From Achromobacter agilis (lineage in GTDB: Bacteria > Pseudomonadota > Gammaproteobacteria > Burkholderiales > Burkholderiaceae_B), in contig NZ_UFQB01000011.1 in assembly GCF_900496965.1 (NCBI RefSeq), forward strand, positions 1 to 64,000: DNA of 64,000 nt, given 5' to 3'. Positions 52,321 to 60,960 of this stretch are shown here, one piece after another. Both the position numbers and the translations under genes were made by a program. The notes below the pieces were generated by a model that saw nothing but the letters and a program-made list of their open reading frames with translations, made no database searches and was not told the origin of the DNA. How positions within the stretch are numbered: the stretch's first letter is position 1; each line of letters starts with the position of its first letter.

Positions 52321-53448
52321 ATGCTTTTGACGGAAGAACAGCAAAGCGTCCAGGAAATGGCGCGCCGGTTTGCGCAGGAGCGCCTGGCGCCCAATGCCGA
52401 ACGCTGGGACCGCGACCACCACTATCCCGCCGACGCCATCGCCGAGATGGCGCAGCTCGGGTTCTTCGGGATGCTGGTGCCGGAGGCCTGGGACGGCAAC
52501 GACAGCGGCTATGTGTCGTACGCCGTTGCGCTGGAGGAGATCGCGGCGGGCAACGGCGCCTGCTCTACCATCATGAGCGTGCACAATTCGGTCGCCTGCA
52601 TGCCCATCCTGAAGTTCGGCACCGATGCGCAGAAAGAACAGTTCCTGCGGCCGCTGGCCCGCGGCGAGCACATTGGCGCCTTCGCGCTGACCGAGCCGCA
52701 GGCCGGCTCGGACGCCAGCAGCCTACGCACCCGCGCGCGCCGCGACGGCAGCGATTACATCCTCAACGGCGCCAAGCAGTTCATCACTTCCGGCCGCAAC
52801 GGCCAGACCGTGATTGTGTTCGCGGTGACCGATCCCGAGGCCGGCAAGCGCGGTATCTCCGCGTTCATCGTGCCCACCGATACGCCCGGCTACAAGGTGC
52901 TGCGGGTAGAAGACAAGCTGGGCCAGCATGCATCCGACACCTGCCAGATCGCGTTCGAGGACTTGCGCATCCCGGCCGCCAGCCGCCTGGGCGAGGAGGG
53001 CGAAGGCTACAAGATCGCCTTGTCCAACCTGGAAGGCGGCCGCATCGGCATTGCCTCGCAGTCCGTCGGCATGGCGCGGGCCGCGTTCGAATGCGCGCGC
53101 GATTACGCCCGCGACCGCCAGGCCTTCGGCAAACCCATCATGGAGCATCAGGCCGTGTCGTTCCGCCTGGCAGACATGGCCACGCAGATCCACGCCGCCC
53201 GCCAGCTGGTGCTGCACGCCGCGGCCCTGCGCGCCGCGGGCCTTCCGGCTCTTACCGAGGCGTCGATGGCCAAGCTGTTCGCCTCCGAAATGGCCGAGAA
53301 AGTGTGTTCCGCAGCCATCCAGACCCTGGGCGGATACGGCTATCTGAAGGATTTTCCGGTAGAGCGCATCTACCGCGATGTGCGCGTGTGCCAGATTTAT
53401 GAAGGCACCAGCGACATCCAGCGCCTGGTTATCGCGCGCAGCCTGTAG
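52321..53448 (+). CDS. acyl-CoA dehydrogenase
   Basis: A 375-residue FAD-dependent acyl-CoA dehydrogenase, like the short-chain or butyryl-CoA group. Motifs are [16 protein letters not shown] (flavin and substrate, about residues 120-135), [49 protein letters not shown] and [12 protein letters not shown], with the catalytic glutamate in the YEG. No electron-transfer or thiolase genes are adjacent. AGGAGAGAC precedes ATG 52321. It stands alone between GH15 and a converging DUF2784 gene. Confidence 0.9.
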   Translation: MLLTEEQQSVQEMARRFAQERLAPNAERWDRDHHYPADAIAEMAQLGFFGMLVPEAWDGNDSGYVSYAVALEEIAAGNGACSTIMSVHNSVACMPILKFGTDAQKEQFLRPLARGEHIGAFALTEPQAGSDASSLRTRARRDGSDYILNGAKQFITSGRNGQTVIVFAVTDPEAGKRGISAFIVPTDTPGYKVLRVEDKLGQHASDTCQIAFEDLRIPAASRLGEEGEGYKIALSNLEGGRIGIASQSVGMARAAFECARDYARDRQAFGKPIMEHQAVSFRLADMATQIHAARQLVLHAAALRAAGLPALTEASMAKLFASEMAEKVCSAAIQTLGGYGYLKDFPVERIYRDVRVCQIYEGTSDIQRLVIARSL

Positions 53449-53477
53449 GAACGGAGCTTCCGGTGCCCGGCGCCGCG

Positions 53478-53849
53478 CTACGCGGCGGGGCGCCGGCCGC
53501 GCCGGGCCCAAAGGGCGTAGATGATGAGATTGCCCGCGATCAGCAGCGCCGCCAGCGCAATCTGTACTTCCCGTGTGATGTGCTCGGGGTAGATGATCCC
53601 CAGCACGTAGTGTTCGATGAAGCCGCCGCCGTAGCCTTGTTGGCCGGCCTGTTGCCGCAGCGAAACCTCGAGCGGCGTCAAGGGGCAGATCCAGCCCATG
53701 CCGATCACCAGGGCGCCCCAGGCGAGCGCGGGCAGATGCACATAGGCGATCCAGCGTTTCCAGAGCGCCAGCAGCCCGCCGAACACCACGAATGCGACGA
53801 AGAGGCCGTGGACGACGAGCACCAGATCGGCAAGCAGGCGGTAGCTCAT
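53478..53849 (-). CDS. DUF2784 membrane protein
   Basis: A 123-residue protein with three hydrophobic segments and the DUF2784 features ADLVLVVHGLFVAFVVFGGLL, WGICPLTPLE-type GWICPLTPLEVSLRQQAG and GGGFIEHYVLGIIYPE. Function is unknown. It is 13 bp downstream of the nuclease-like gene at 53863 on the same strand. Confidence 0.85.
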   Translation of the reverse strand: MSYRLLADLVLVVHGLFVAFVVFGGLLALWKRWIAYVHLPALAWGALVIGMGWICPLTPLEVSLRQQAGQQGYGGGFIEHYVLGIIYPEHITREVQIALAALLIAGNLIIYALWARRGRRPAA

Positions 53850-53862
53850 CGCCGTGTCCGGA

Positions 53863-54438
53863 TCAGGTCTTCAGGTCCCGCAGCAGCTTGGCCAGCTCGG
53901 GCGCCGTCATCAGCGACACGCCTTGCGCCTTGGCGTATTGCTGCGCGTTTTCAGAGACCTCGCCCAAGGCGATGTAAATGGCTTCGCGCGCGCCGCGTTG
54001 CTCGCGCGCCGCCTGCAGCTCGCGCAGGGGCTCGACGCCGACGCGGGCGGCCTTCCAGCGCTTGGCGCTGACGATGGCCACGTGCCCGTCCTTGCTGAGC
54101 GCGAAGTCCGCGCCGGCAACCTGCAGGCGCTGCACCTCGCAGCCGTCGCGGCGGAAGCCCGCCTCGACGGTCCGGGAGAAGTCCGCCCACGACATGCCGG
54201 CCGCCGCTTCGGCCACGGCCTGCACGCGCGCGCCCGACGGCGCGCGCAATTGCTTGTAGGCCGCCATGATGGCGATGACCGCGAACGGCACCGCGGCAAA
54301 CACGCCCATCGCGGCGTACTCCAGGGGCAGGGCGGCAAAGCCGGCCGCCGACAGCAGCACGGCCACTCCCGCGCTCATCCACCACGGCGAGCGCAGCAGG
54401 ACGGCGAAGATGGAGTTCCGGGACATCTTGAATTTCAT
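53863..54438 (-). CDS. membrane-anchored restriction endonuclease-like (Mrr-type) domain protein
   Basis: A 191-residue protein with two membrane segments (about residues 18-36 and 40-60) and a cytoplasmic PD-(D/E)XK-like domain (about 80-191): SWADFSRTVEAGFRRDGCEV, GADFALSKDGHVAIVSAKRWK and AREAIYIALGEVSENAQQYAK. The usual QxK motif reads SAK, so catalytic ability is uncertain. Such proteins are common in betaproteobacteria and have no established function. ATG 54438 is chosen by family-like start and spacing. Confidence 0.7.
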   Translation of the reverse strand: MKFKMSRNSIFAVLLRSPWWMSAGVAVLLSAAGFAALPLEYAAMGVFAAVPFAVIAIMAAYKQLRAPSGARVQAVAEAAAGMSWADFSRTVEAGFRRDGCEVQRLQVAGADFALSKDGHVAIVSAKRWKAARVGVEPLRELQAAREQRGAREAIYIALGEVSENAQQYAKAQGVSLMTAPELAKLLRDLKT

Positions 54439-54475
54439 GGCGGCTCGCGGCGTTGCTGGGATGGATGAGGGAGCG

Positions 54476-54721
54476 TCAGGCCGGGGCGCCGCCCGCCTCG
54501 GCGGCGCGCACCACGATGCGCGCGTCGCCGCAGGTGACGATCTGGCCGGGCCGGATCTTCGCCGTCTTGCGGGTTTCCACAACGCCGCCCACGCTTACGT
54601 GGCCTTCCGCCACGAGCATTTTGCCGGCGCCGCCGCTGTCGCATACGCCGGTGGCCTTCAGCAGCTGGTTGACTTCAATATAGGGGCTGCCGTCGGCGAG
54701 CGTGAATTCGATGATGGGCAT
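54476..54721 (-). CDS. S4-domain RNA-binding protein (YbcJ-like)
   Basis: An 81-residue protein that is essentially one S4 RNA-binding fold: YIEVNQLLKATGVCDSGGAGKMLVAEGHVSVGG, then RKTAKIRPGQIVTCGDARIVV. It resembles E. coli YbcJ, possibly linked to ribosome or RNA quality control. It lies between the DUF502 and nuclease-like genes on the same strand. Confidence 0.88.
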   Translation of the reverse strand: MPIIEFTLADGSPYIEVNQLLKATGVCDSGGAGKMLVAEGHVSVGGVVETRKTAKIRPGQIVTCGDARIVVRAAEAGGAPA

Positions 54722-54756
54722 GTCGCGCCTGGAAGGGATGAAACGGGGAAGAGGGT

Positions 54757-55440
54757 TCAGGCCTGGCTGCTGCTGCCGCCGCCGCTGGCGTCGCCGGGCG
54801 CGCCGGGCGCGCTGCCCGGCGGTTCCGGCATGGCGGGCGCGGCCGGCCGGTTGTTGTTCTCGGCGCGCGCCATCCAGGCGATCAGCGACGAGCGCATGGC
54901 TTCCTCGACGGACATCTGGATGGGTTGCACCCACTCCTGCGGCACGAACACGGTGTAGCCGCCGATCATGTAGCCCATCGGCAGGTAGACGGCCACGCGG
55001 CCGTCCTGCGAAAAGCCTTCGGGCAGCCCCTCCATGCTGCGGCGGGTGACCAGGCCCACCAACTCCAGTTGCTGGCCGGGAATGCGCAGGATCACGACCT
55101 GCTGGGCGGTGTTCTTGGAACTGGGCGAGAAATAGTCCGCGAAGCTTTTCAGGGACGAATAGATGCTCTTGACCACCGGCAGGTTGGTGAACGGCATTTC
55201 CACGAGCGTCAGCACGCGCTGCACGCGCTCCTTGGAGACGAGGTAGCCGATCGCGAGGATGCCCAGGATGCCCAGCGCCAGGCCCATGCCCGGCACGTAG
55301 AAGCCGCCGATGAAGGGGCGCAGGAAGGTCAGCGCCACGGCCTCGGTCCAGGCCAGGAATATATAGAGCAGGTAGATGGTCAGCGCCAGGGGCAGGACGG
55401 TGATCAGCCCGCGGAAGAAGTATTTATAGAGACGAGTCAT
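54757..55440 (-). CDS. DUF502 membrane protein
   Basis: A 227-residue protein with two N-terminal membrane helices (about residues 10-32 and 50-68), followed by a conserved soluble domain (VEMPFTNLPVVKSIYSSLKSFADYF, GQQLELVGLVTRRSMEGLP, VFVPTS-like VFVPQEWVQPIQMSVEEAM). The C-terminal 30 residues are rich in P, G and S and look disordered. Function is unknown. ATG 55440 (MTRLYKYFFRGLI) is the family start. Confidence 0.88.
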   Translation of the reverse strand: MTRLYKYFFRGLITVLPLALTIYLLYIFLAWTEAVALTFLRPFIGGFYVPGMGLALGILGILAIGYLVSKERVQRVLTLVEMPFTNLPVVKSIYSSLKSFADYFSPSSKNTAQQVVILRIPGQQLELVGLVTRRSMEGLPEGFSQDGRVAVYLPMGYMIGGYTVFVPQEWVQPIQMSVEEAMRSSLIAWMARAENNNRPAAPAMPEPPGSAPGAPGDASGGGSSSQA

Positions 55441-55592
55441 AGGCAAAAAGGCAAAGAAATTGGGGTCGCATGCGCAGCGGCGCAAGCCGGGGGCCGCCAG
55501 CATAGCAGCCGGCGCGGTGCGATCCGGTAACAAACCGCGTGGAAAGCGGCGCCGCGCTCGCGCCCGGCCGCCTGCGGTCCCAGGGCGCCGCC

Positions 55593-56060
55593 CTAGCGGT
55601 CCACGGGCACGTACAGCGTCTCCTTGATCTCCTCCATGACGACATAGCTGCGCGACTCGGCGGATGCCGGCAGGCGCTTGAGGATTTCGCCCAGGAGACG
55701 GCGGTATTCATTCATTTCGGTCAGGCGCGCCTTGACCAGGTAATCGAAATCGCCCGACACCAGGTGGCACTCCATGACTTCAGGCACGTACAGCAGTTCC
55801 TTCTTGACCTTGTCGAACACGTCGCCGGATTTGGCCGACAGCTTGATTTCGAGAAAGACCAGCAGGTTCTTGCCCAGCGCCGAAGGATTGACGCGCGCAT
55901 GGTAACCCGTGATGACGCCTTCGCGCTCCATGCGCTTGATGCGGTCCGAGCAGGGGGTGGCCGACAGGCTGATCCGGTCGGCCAATTCGGTCACGGAAAT
56001 CCGGCCTTCGCGCTGCAGAATATCCAGGATTTTCAGGTCGATACGGTCTAGGTCGCGCAT
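55593..56060 (-). CDS. Lrp/AsnC-family transcriptional regulator
   Basis: A 155-residue Lrp-type regulator: helix-turn-helix at about residues 10-50 (LKILDILQREGRISVTELADRISLSATPCSDRIKRME) and a RAM amino acid-binding domain to the end (VMECHLVSGDFDYLVKARLTEMNEYRRLL). It is divergent from dadA 135 bp away, the classical arrangement for control of D-amino acid dehydrogenase by an alanine or leucine responsive regulator. Confidence 0.92.
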   Translation of the reverse strand: MRDLDRIDLKILDILQREGRISVTELADRISLSATPCSDRIKRMEREGVITGYHARVNPSALGKNLLVFLEIKLSAKSGDVFDKVKKELLYVPEVMECHLVSGDFDYLVKARLTEMNEYRRLLGEILKRLPASAESRSYVVMEEIKETLYVPVDR

Positions 56061-56096
56061 TTCACTTTTGGCGATCGGAAAACAGGATTGGGCCGG

Positions 56097-56134
56097 GAAA
56101 AAGCACTGCCAAAGGCAATTCTTCAGTGTTTTTC
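56097..56134. promoter_or_regulatory. inverted repeat between lrp-type gene and dadA
   Basis: GAAAAAGCACTG (56097-56108) and CAGTGTTTTTC (56124-56134) form an inverted repeat with one bulged base, midway in the divergent gap. AT-rich and suitably placed to serve both promoters, it is a candidate Lrp-family site. Confidence 0.4.
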
Positions 56135-56195
56135 ACTAGATAGAGACTCATAGACTACCGAAATTCCTGCACAAAACCAAACACTGGAAAGAATC

Positions 56196-57497
56196 ATGCA
56201 CGTCATCGTCCTCGGCAGCGGCGTTATCGGCACCACGACCGCCTATTACCTTGCCCGCCAGGGCGCCAAAGTGACCGTGCTGGACCGCCAGCCGGCGGCC
56301 GCGCTGGAGACCAGCTACGCCAACGCCGGCCAGGTGTCGCCGGGCTATTCCACCCCCTGGGCCGCGCCCGGCATCCCCCTGAAGGCCATCAAGTGGCTGT
56401 TCCAGAAGCACGCGCCGCTGGCGATCCGCCTGGACGGCAGCCTGTACCAGCTGAAGTGGATGGCCGCCATGCTGGCCAACTGTTCGGCCGAGCGCTATTC
56501 GGTCAACAAGGAACGCATGCTGCGCCTGTCCGAATACAGCCGCGATTGCCTGCGCGAACTGCGCGCATCCACCGGCATCCATTATGAAGAACGCACGCGG
56601 GGCACCCTGCAGCTGTTCCGTACGGAGGCCCAGCTGGAAGCCGCGCGCCGCGACATCGCCGTGCTGGAAGAGGTGGGCGTGCCCTACGAACTGCTGGACC
56701 GCAATCGCCTGGCGACCGCCGAGCCCGCGCTGGCCCGCTCGATCGGCAAGCTGTCCGGAGGCCTGCGCCTGCCCAATGACGAAACCGGCGATTGCCAGCT
56801 ATTCACCACCCGCCTGGCGGAAATGGCCGCCGGGCTCGGCGTGGAATTCCGCTACGGCCAATCGGTGTCCGGCCTGAACACCGCGGGCGGCCAGGTCTCG
56901 GGCGTGCGCGTCGGCAACGACGTGCTGACCGCGGACCGCTACGTTGCCGCCTTCGGCAGCTACACGCGCGGTTTCCTGGAGCCGCTGGGCCTGGACCTGC
57001 CGGTCTATCCGGTCAAGGGCTACTCGCTGACCATCCCCATGGCCGACGAATCCGCCGCGCCGGTTTCGACGATCCTGGACGAAACCTACAAGATCGCCGT
57101 GACGCGCTTCGACAAGCGCATCCGCGTGGGCGGCATGGCCGAACTGTCGGGCTTCGACCTGCGCCTGAAGGATGCCCGCCGCAAGACGCTGGAACTGGTC
57201 GTGAACGACCTGTTCCCCGGCAGCGGCAATGTGGCCCAGGCCGAGTTCTGGACGGGCCTGCGTCCCATGACGCCGGACAGCACGCCGGTGGTCGGCCCGA
57301 CCCGCTACGGCAACCTCTACCTGAACACCGGCCACGGCACGCTGGGCTGGACCATGGCCTGCGGCTCCGGCAAGCTGGTCGCCGACCTGGTCATGGGCCA
57401 GCGCCCGGCGATCCGCACGGACGGCCTGGACCTGTCCCGCTATGACCGCAAGGCCAAGGCCGGTCGGCCGCTGGTGCTGGACAGCAAGGGCGCCTGA
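56196..57497 (+). CDS. dadA: D-amino acid dehydrogenase small subunit
   Basis: A 433-residue FAD enzyme that deaminates D-amino acids, chiefly D-alanine, to keto acids and passes electrons to the respiratory chain. It starts [32 protein letters not shown] (FAD site). [22 protein letters not shown] is the DadA signature (about residues 40-61), and [16 protein letters not shown] and [16 protein letters not shown] close the fold. No dadX racemase lies next to it. A perfect terminator follows. Confidence 0.93.
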   Translation: MHVIVLGSGVIGTTTAYYLARQGAKVTVLDRQPAAALETSYANAGQVSPGYSTPWAAPGIPLKAIKWLFQKHAPLAIRLDGSLYQLKWMAAMLANCSAERYSVNKERMLRLSEYSRDCLRELRASTGIHYEERTRGTLQLFRTEAQLEAARRDIAVLEEVGVPYELLDRNRLATAEPALARSIGKLSGGLRLPNDETGDCQLFTTRLAEMAAGLGVEFRYGQSVSGLNTAGGQVSGVRVGNDVLTADRYVAAFGSYTRGFLEPLGLDLPVYPVKGYSLTIPMADESAAPVSTILDETYKIAVTRFDKRIRVGGMAELSGFDLRLKDARRKTLELVVNDLFPGSGNVAQAEFWTGLRPMTPDSTPVVGPTRYGNLYLNTGHGTLGWTMACGSGKLVADLVMGQRPAIRTDGLDLSRYDRKAKAGRPLVLDSKGA

Positions 57498-57539
57498 TCC
57501 CCGCAAGTCGCGCGGCGGCGGCCAGAAGCCGTGCCCGCA

Positions 57540-57577
57540 ATGGCCCGACCGGCGCAAAACGCCGCTCGGGCCATTTT
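57540..57577. terminator. bidirectional terminator between dadA and LysR
   Basis: ATGGCCCGA (57540-57548) pairs perfectly with TCGGGCCAT (57566-57574); inside it GGCG pairs with CGCC around CAAAA. TTTTC begins at the end of the stem. It separates converging dadA and the LysR gene. Confidence 0.8.
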
Positions 57578-57590
57578 CATGTTGCATGGG

Positions 57591-58472
57591 CTAGGCAGGC
57601 GATGCCGCCAGGCATTCCAGCAGGGCGAGCACCGCAGGCTGTGCTTCGTCCTGGCGCCAGATGCCGCGCAGGTCCGACGGGTTTGCGGCGTGCGCGATGG
57701 GGCGGCACACCAGATTCGGCAATCGCACTTTGCCCAACGACGCCGGCACCAGGGATACGCCGAATTCGTGCGATACCAATGTCGCGATCGTCAGCATGTT
57801 CCGGACTTTGTGCCGGATGTGGGGCGTGAAGCCGGCTTCCAGGCAAAGCGAAAGAATCTTGTCGTAGTAGCCGGGAGAAAAATCCCTCGGAAACAGCACA
57901 AAATCGTCGTGCCGCAATTGCTGCAAGTCGATGGCTTCCTGGCGCGCCAGCGTGTGTGTTTCGGGAAGCAGGCAGGCGAAGGCCTCGCGGTGCATCACCC
58001 GCGATGCGATGCCGGACGGCATCACTCGGGGATGCACGATCCCGATGTCGATCTGGCCTCGCTGCAATGCGTCGATCTGTTCGTAGCTGCTGAGTTCGTA
58101 CAGCACGACTTCGACCTCCGGACGTGCCGCGGCAAAGCCGCGGATGTCCGAGGCCAGGCGCGTCAGGAATGACGAACCCACAAAGCCGATATGCACGGCG
58201 CCGGCCTCACCGTTGGCGGCCCGCCGGGCCTGCTCTTCGGCGTCGCGCGCCAGGGCCAGGAGCTTCAGCGCCTCCCGGTAGATCACTTTTCCCGCTTCCG
58301 TCAGCGCCACCTCGCGCGTGGTGCGCCGCAGCAGCTCCATGCCCAGCGATGCTTCCAGCTGGCGGATGTTGAAGCTGAGCGGCGGCTGGGTGATGGACAG
58401 CCGCTTGGCGGCTCGTCCGAAGTGCAATTCCTCGGCGACGGCGACGAAATACCGGAGTTGGCGCAGATCCAT
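57591..58472 (-). CDS. LysR-family transcriptional regulator
   Basis: A 293-residue LTTR starting MDLRQLRYFVAVAEELHFGRAAKRLSITQPPLSFNIRQLE, a helix-turn-helix of the BenM/CatM-like type, and a normal effector domain. It is divergent from the Bug/CoA-transferase/acyl-CoA dehydrogenase operon across 187 bp that hold a T-N11-A palindrome. It most likely activates that operon in response to its substrate. A longer in-frame start lies further upstream but adds sequence unlike LysR proteins. Confidence 0.9.
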   Translation of the reverse strand: MDLRQLRYFVAVAEELHFGRAAKRLSITQPPLSFNIRQLEASLGMELLRRTTREVALTEAGKVIYREALKLLALARDAEEQARRAANGEAGAVHIGFVGSSFLTRLASDIRGFAAARPEVEVVLYELSSYEQIDALQRGQIDIGIVHPRVMPSGIASRVMHREAFACLLPETHTLARQEAIDLQQLRHDDFVLFPRDFSPGYYDKILSLCLEAGFTPHIRHKVRNMLTIATLVSHEFGVSLVPASLGKVRLPNLVCRPIAHAANPSDLRGIWRQDEAQPAVLALLECLAASPA

Positions 58473-58520
58473 GGGGACGCTTAGGGTGAGGCCGGAGCGA
58501 TTGCCCGCCTCGGCCTGCAA

Positions 58521-58535
58521 ATATTGATCCAATAT
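58521..58535. promoter_or_regulatory. LysR-type T-N11-A box
   Basis: ATATTG-ATC-CAATAT is a perfect palindrome containing the T-N11-A pattern (T at 58522, A at 58534), between the LysR gene and the divergent Bug operon. A related half-site AATATATTGGAC follows at about 58556. Confidence 0.55.
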
Positions 58536-58659
58536 CTGTATGAATAGCACAAAAAAATATATTGGACGAGAAAAATGGTGCTGCCAATAATGGGCTTCAC
58601 CGCAGCGGTACGCGGCAATGAATCCGGGCGCAGACCCGCGATCCACCAAGGAGACTGTT

Positions 58660-59625
58660 TTGCGTATCAATACCCTCATCACGCTTGCCGCTGCCTCGTT
58701 GCTGACCGCCGCCGCGCAAGCCCAGGACTATCCCCGCATGCCCATTCGGCTCATCGTGCCGTACTCGGCGGGCGGCATGACGGACGTGGTGGCGCGCGTC
58801 ATCGGCCAAAAATTGGGCGAGCGCCTCGGGCAGCCAGTGATCGTGGAGAACCGCGCCGGCGCGGCCACCATCATCGGCGCCGAGATGGTGGCCAACGCCA
58901 AGCCCGATGGCTACACACTGCTGGCGGCAACCAACACGACGCTGACGATTAACCCCTGGCTATATCCCAAGCTGCCCTACGACGCGGTCAAGAGCTTTGC
59001 GCCGATTGCGCTCATTGCCACCACACCCAGCGTCATCGTCGTCAACCCGAAGGTGCCCGCCCAAACGCTGCAACAGCTCGTGGACCTGGCCCGGGCCAAG
59101 TCAGGCGAGTTGAGCTACGCCTCGTACGGGAACGGTTCGACGGCCCATCTGGCGGGCGAAATGCTGCGGTCCAGGACCAAGACCAATTTCCTGCACGTTC
59201 CATACAAGGGCAGCGCGCCTGCCAAGGCCGCGGTAATGGGTGGCGAGGTTTCCGTCACGTTCGAGCCCGCGTTCACCGGTTTGCCCCAGATCCAGGCGGG
59301 CAAGCTGACTGCGCTGGCCGTCATGAGCGACAAGCGTTCCGCGGTGCTGCCGGATCTGCCCACCACGGCGGAACTGGGCTACCCCGACATGAAAATGTCC
59401 GCCTGGGTCGGCATCCTGGCACCGTCGGGCACGCCGCCGGCCATTGTCCAGACCCTGAACAGCACGATCGAGCAAATCATGGCCCAGGCCGATGTGCGCC
59501 AGGCCCTGCTGCGCTCGGGCGGGGAGCCTGTCGGCTATTTCGGAGACGCGTTCAGCGCGTACATCCGCGACGAAAGCGCCCGCTACGGGCGTGTCATCGA
59601 AGACGCCCACATTCGCATCGACTAA
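58660..59625 (+). CDS. Bug-family (tripartite tricarboxylate) periplasmic binding protein
   Basis: A 321-residue TctC-like protein with a signal peptide (about residues 1-22, ASLLTAAAQAQ), YPRMPIRLIVPYSAGGMTD, IVENRAGAATIIG and HVPYKGSAPAKAAV. I chose TTG 58660 because AAGGAG sits 6 nt before it and the signal peptide then begins normally; ATG 58618 would add 14 unusual residues. It is the first gene of an operon with a class III CoA-transferase 31 bp downstream. Confidence 0.88.
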   Translation: MRINTLITLAAASLLTAAAQAQDYPRMPIRLIVPYSAGGMTDVVARVIGQKLGERLGQPVIVENRAGAATIIGAEMVANAKPDGYTLLAATNTTLTINPWLYPKLPYDAVKSFAPIALIATTPSVIVVNPKVPAQTLQQLVDLARAKSGELSYASYGNGSTAHLAGEMLRSRTKTNFLHVPYKGSAPAKAAVMGGEVSVTFEPAFTGLPQIQAGKLTALAVMSDKRSAVLPDLPTTAELGYPDMKMSAWVGILAPSGTPPAIVQTLNSTIEQIMAQADVRQALLRSGGEPVGYFGDAFSAYIRDESARYGRVIEDAHIRID

Positions 59626-59656
59626 TCGCGCGCTAGCTGGCATCGAGACCGCAGAC

Positions 59657-60883
59657 ATGAAGATCAAACCGCTTTCTCACATACGCGTGCTGGACCTGAC
59701 CCGGGTGCTGGCGGGGCCCTGGTGTACCCAGAACCTTGCCGACCTGGGCGCCGAAGTCATCAAGATCGAACGCCCCGGCGCCGGGGACGACACCCGGGGC
59801 TGGGGCCCTCCCTGGATGCCGGACGCCAACGGGCGGCCGCGCGAGGACTCCGGTTACTACGCTTCGGCCAACCGCGGCAAGAAGTCCGTGACCGTGGATA
59901 TTTCCACCGCGCAGGGGCAGGAAATCGTTCGCCGGCTGGCCAAGGATTCCGACGTGCTGGTGGAGAACTACAAGGTCGGCACGCTGGCGCGCTATGGGTT
60001 GAGCTACGAGGATCTGCGGGCCGTCAATCCGTCGCTGGTCTATTGCTCGATCACGGGGTTCGGCCAGACGGGGCCCTATCGGCACCGTCCGGGGTACGAC
60101 TTCATCTTCCAGGGCATGGGCGGTTTGATGAGCATTACTGGCGAGGCCGATGGACTGCCGGGCGGCGGTCCGCAGAAAGTGGGCGTCGCGGTCGCGGATA
60201 TCACAACGGGCATGTACGCCAGCCTTGCGATCACGGCCGCGTTGACGTGGCGGGAGCGCAGCGGGCAAGGGCAGCATATCGACATGGCTCTGCTGGATTG
60301 CATCCTTGCCTTCGGCAGCAATCCTGCCGTCAACCATCTGGTGTCGGGCAAGGAGCCCAAGCGCTACGGCAATGCCCATGCCAACGCGGTGCCGTACCAG
60401 GTTTTCGATACGCAGGACGGACGATTGATCGTGGCCGTGGGCAACGACAGCCAGTTTGCGGCCTATTGCCGGGAAATCCAGCGGCCGGACCTGGCCCAGG
60501 ATCCGCGCTATGCCAAGGTCAGCGGGCGCTTGGTCCATCGCGACACGCTGTTGCCCCAGCTGTCTCAGGCCATGGCAACGGATACCAGCGCCGCCTGGCA
60601 GCGGCGGCTGGAAAGCGCGGGAGTGCCCTGCGGACCCATCAACACCTTTTCCGAAACGTTCTCGGATCCGCAAGTGGTGCACCGGAAGCTGCGGGTGGAT
60701 CTGCCTTTGTCCACGGGCGGCACGTGCCCTGGCATCGCGAGCCCGATGCGGTTTTCGGAGACGCCGCTCGATCACGCGATCGGTCCCCCCGTCCTGGGCG
60801 AACACACGCAAGACGTATTGACACAGCGTCTTGGCTTATCGGACGCGGCGCTGGCGCAGTTGCGCGCAGCCGGCGTGGTCTGA
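59657..60883 (+). CDS. class III (CaiB/BaiF) CoA-transferase
   Basis: A 408-residue formyl-CoA-transferase-family enzyme. It begins LSHIRVLDLTRVLAGPWCTQNLADLGAEVIKIERP, has SITGFGQTGPYRHRPGYDFIFQGMGG, and the catalytic aspartate in VGVAVADITTGMYAS near residue 180. It moves CoA between carboxylic acids, which would activate the acid captured by the Bug protein before oxidation by the next gene. The substrate is unknown. Full length. Confidence 0.9.
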   Translation: MKIKPLSHIRVLDLTRVLAGPWCTQNLADLGAEVIKIERPGAGDDTRGWGPPWMPDANGRPREDSGYYASANRGKKSVTVDISTAQGQEIVRRLAKDSDVLVENYKVGTLARYGLSYEDLRAVNPSLVYCSITGFGQTGPYRHRPGYDFIFQGMGGLMSITGEADGLPGGGPQKVGVAVADITTGMYASLAITAALTWRERSGQGQHIDMALLDCILAFGSNPAVNHLVSGKEPKRYGNAHANAVPYQVFDTQDGRLIVAVGNDSQFAAYCREIQRPDLAQDPRYAKVSGRLVHRDTLLPQLSQAMATDTSAAWQRRLESAGVPCGPINTFSETFSDPQVVHRKLRVDLPLSTGGTCPGIASPMRFSETPLDHAIGPPVLGEHTQDVLTQRLGLSDAALAQLRAAGVV

Positions 60884-60960
60884 CGCATTTTCATATTGGT
60901 GACGTACGTAGCCGCGCCGCTTCAGGCGCGGCGCCGAGTCACGACCTTCAGGAGCTGCCC

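Noticed and set aside
59722-60960. 413-codon extension of the AidB-like protein upstream
   Set aside because: It lies out of frame over the CoA-transferase gene; the GTG at 60961 has a good ribosome site and gives the family N-terminus.
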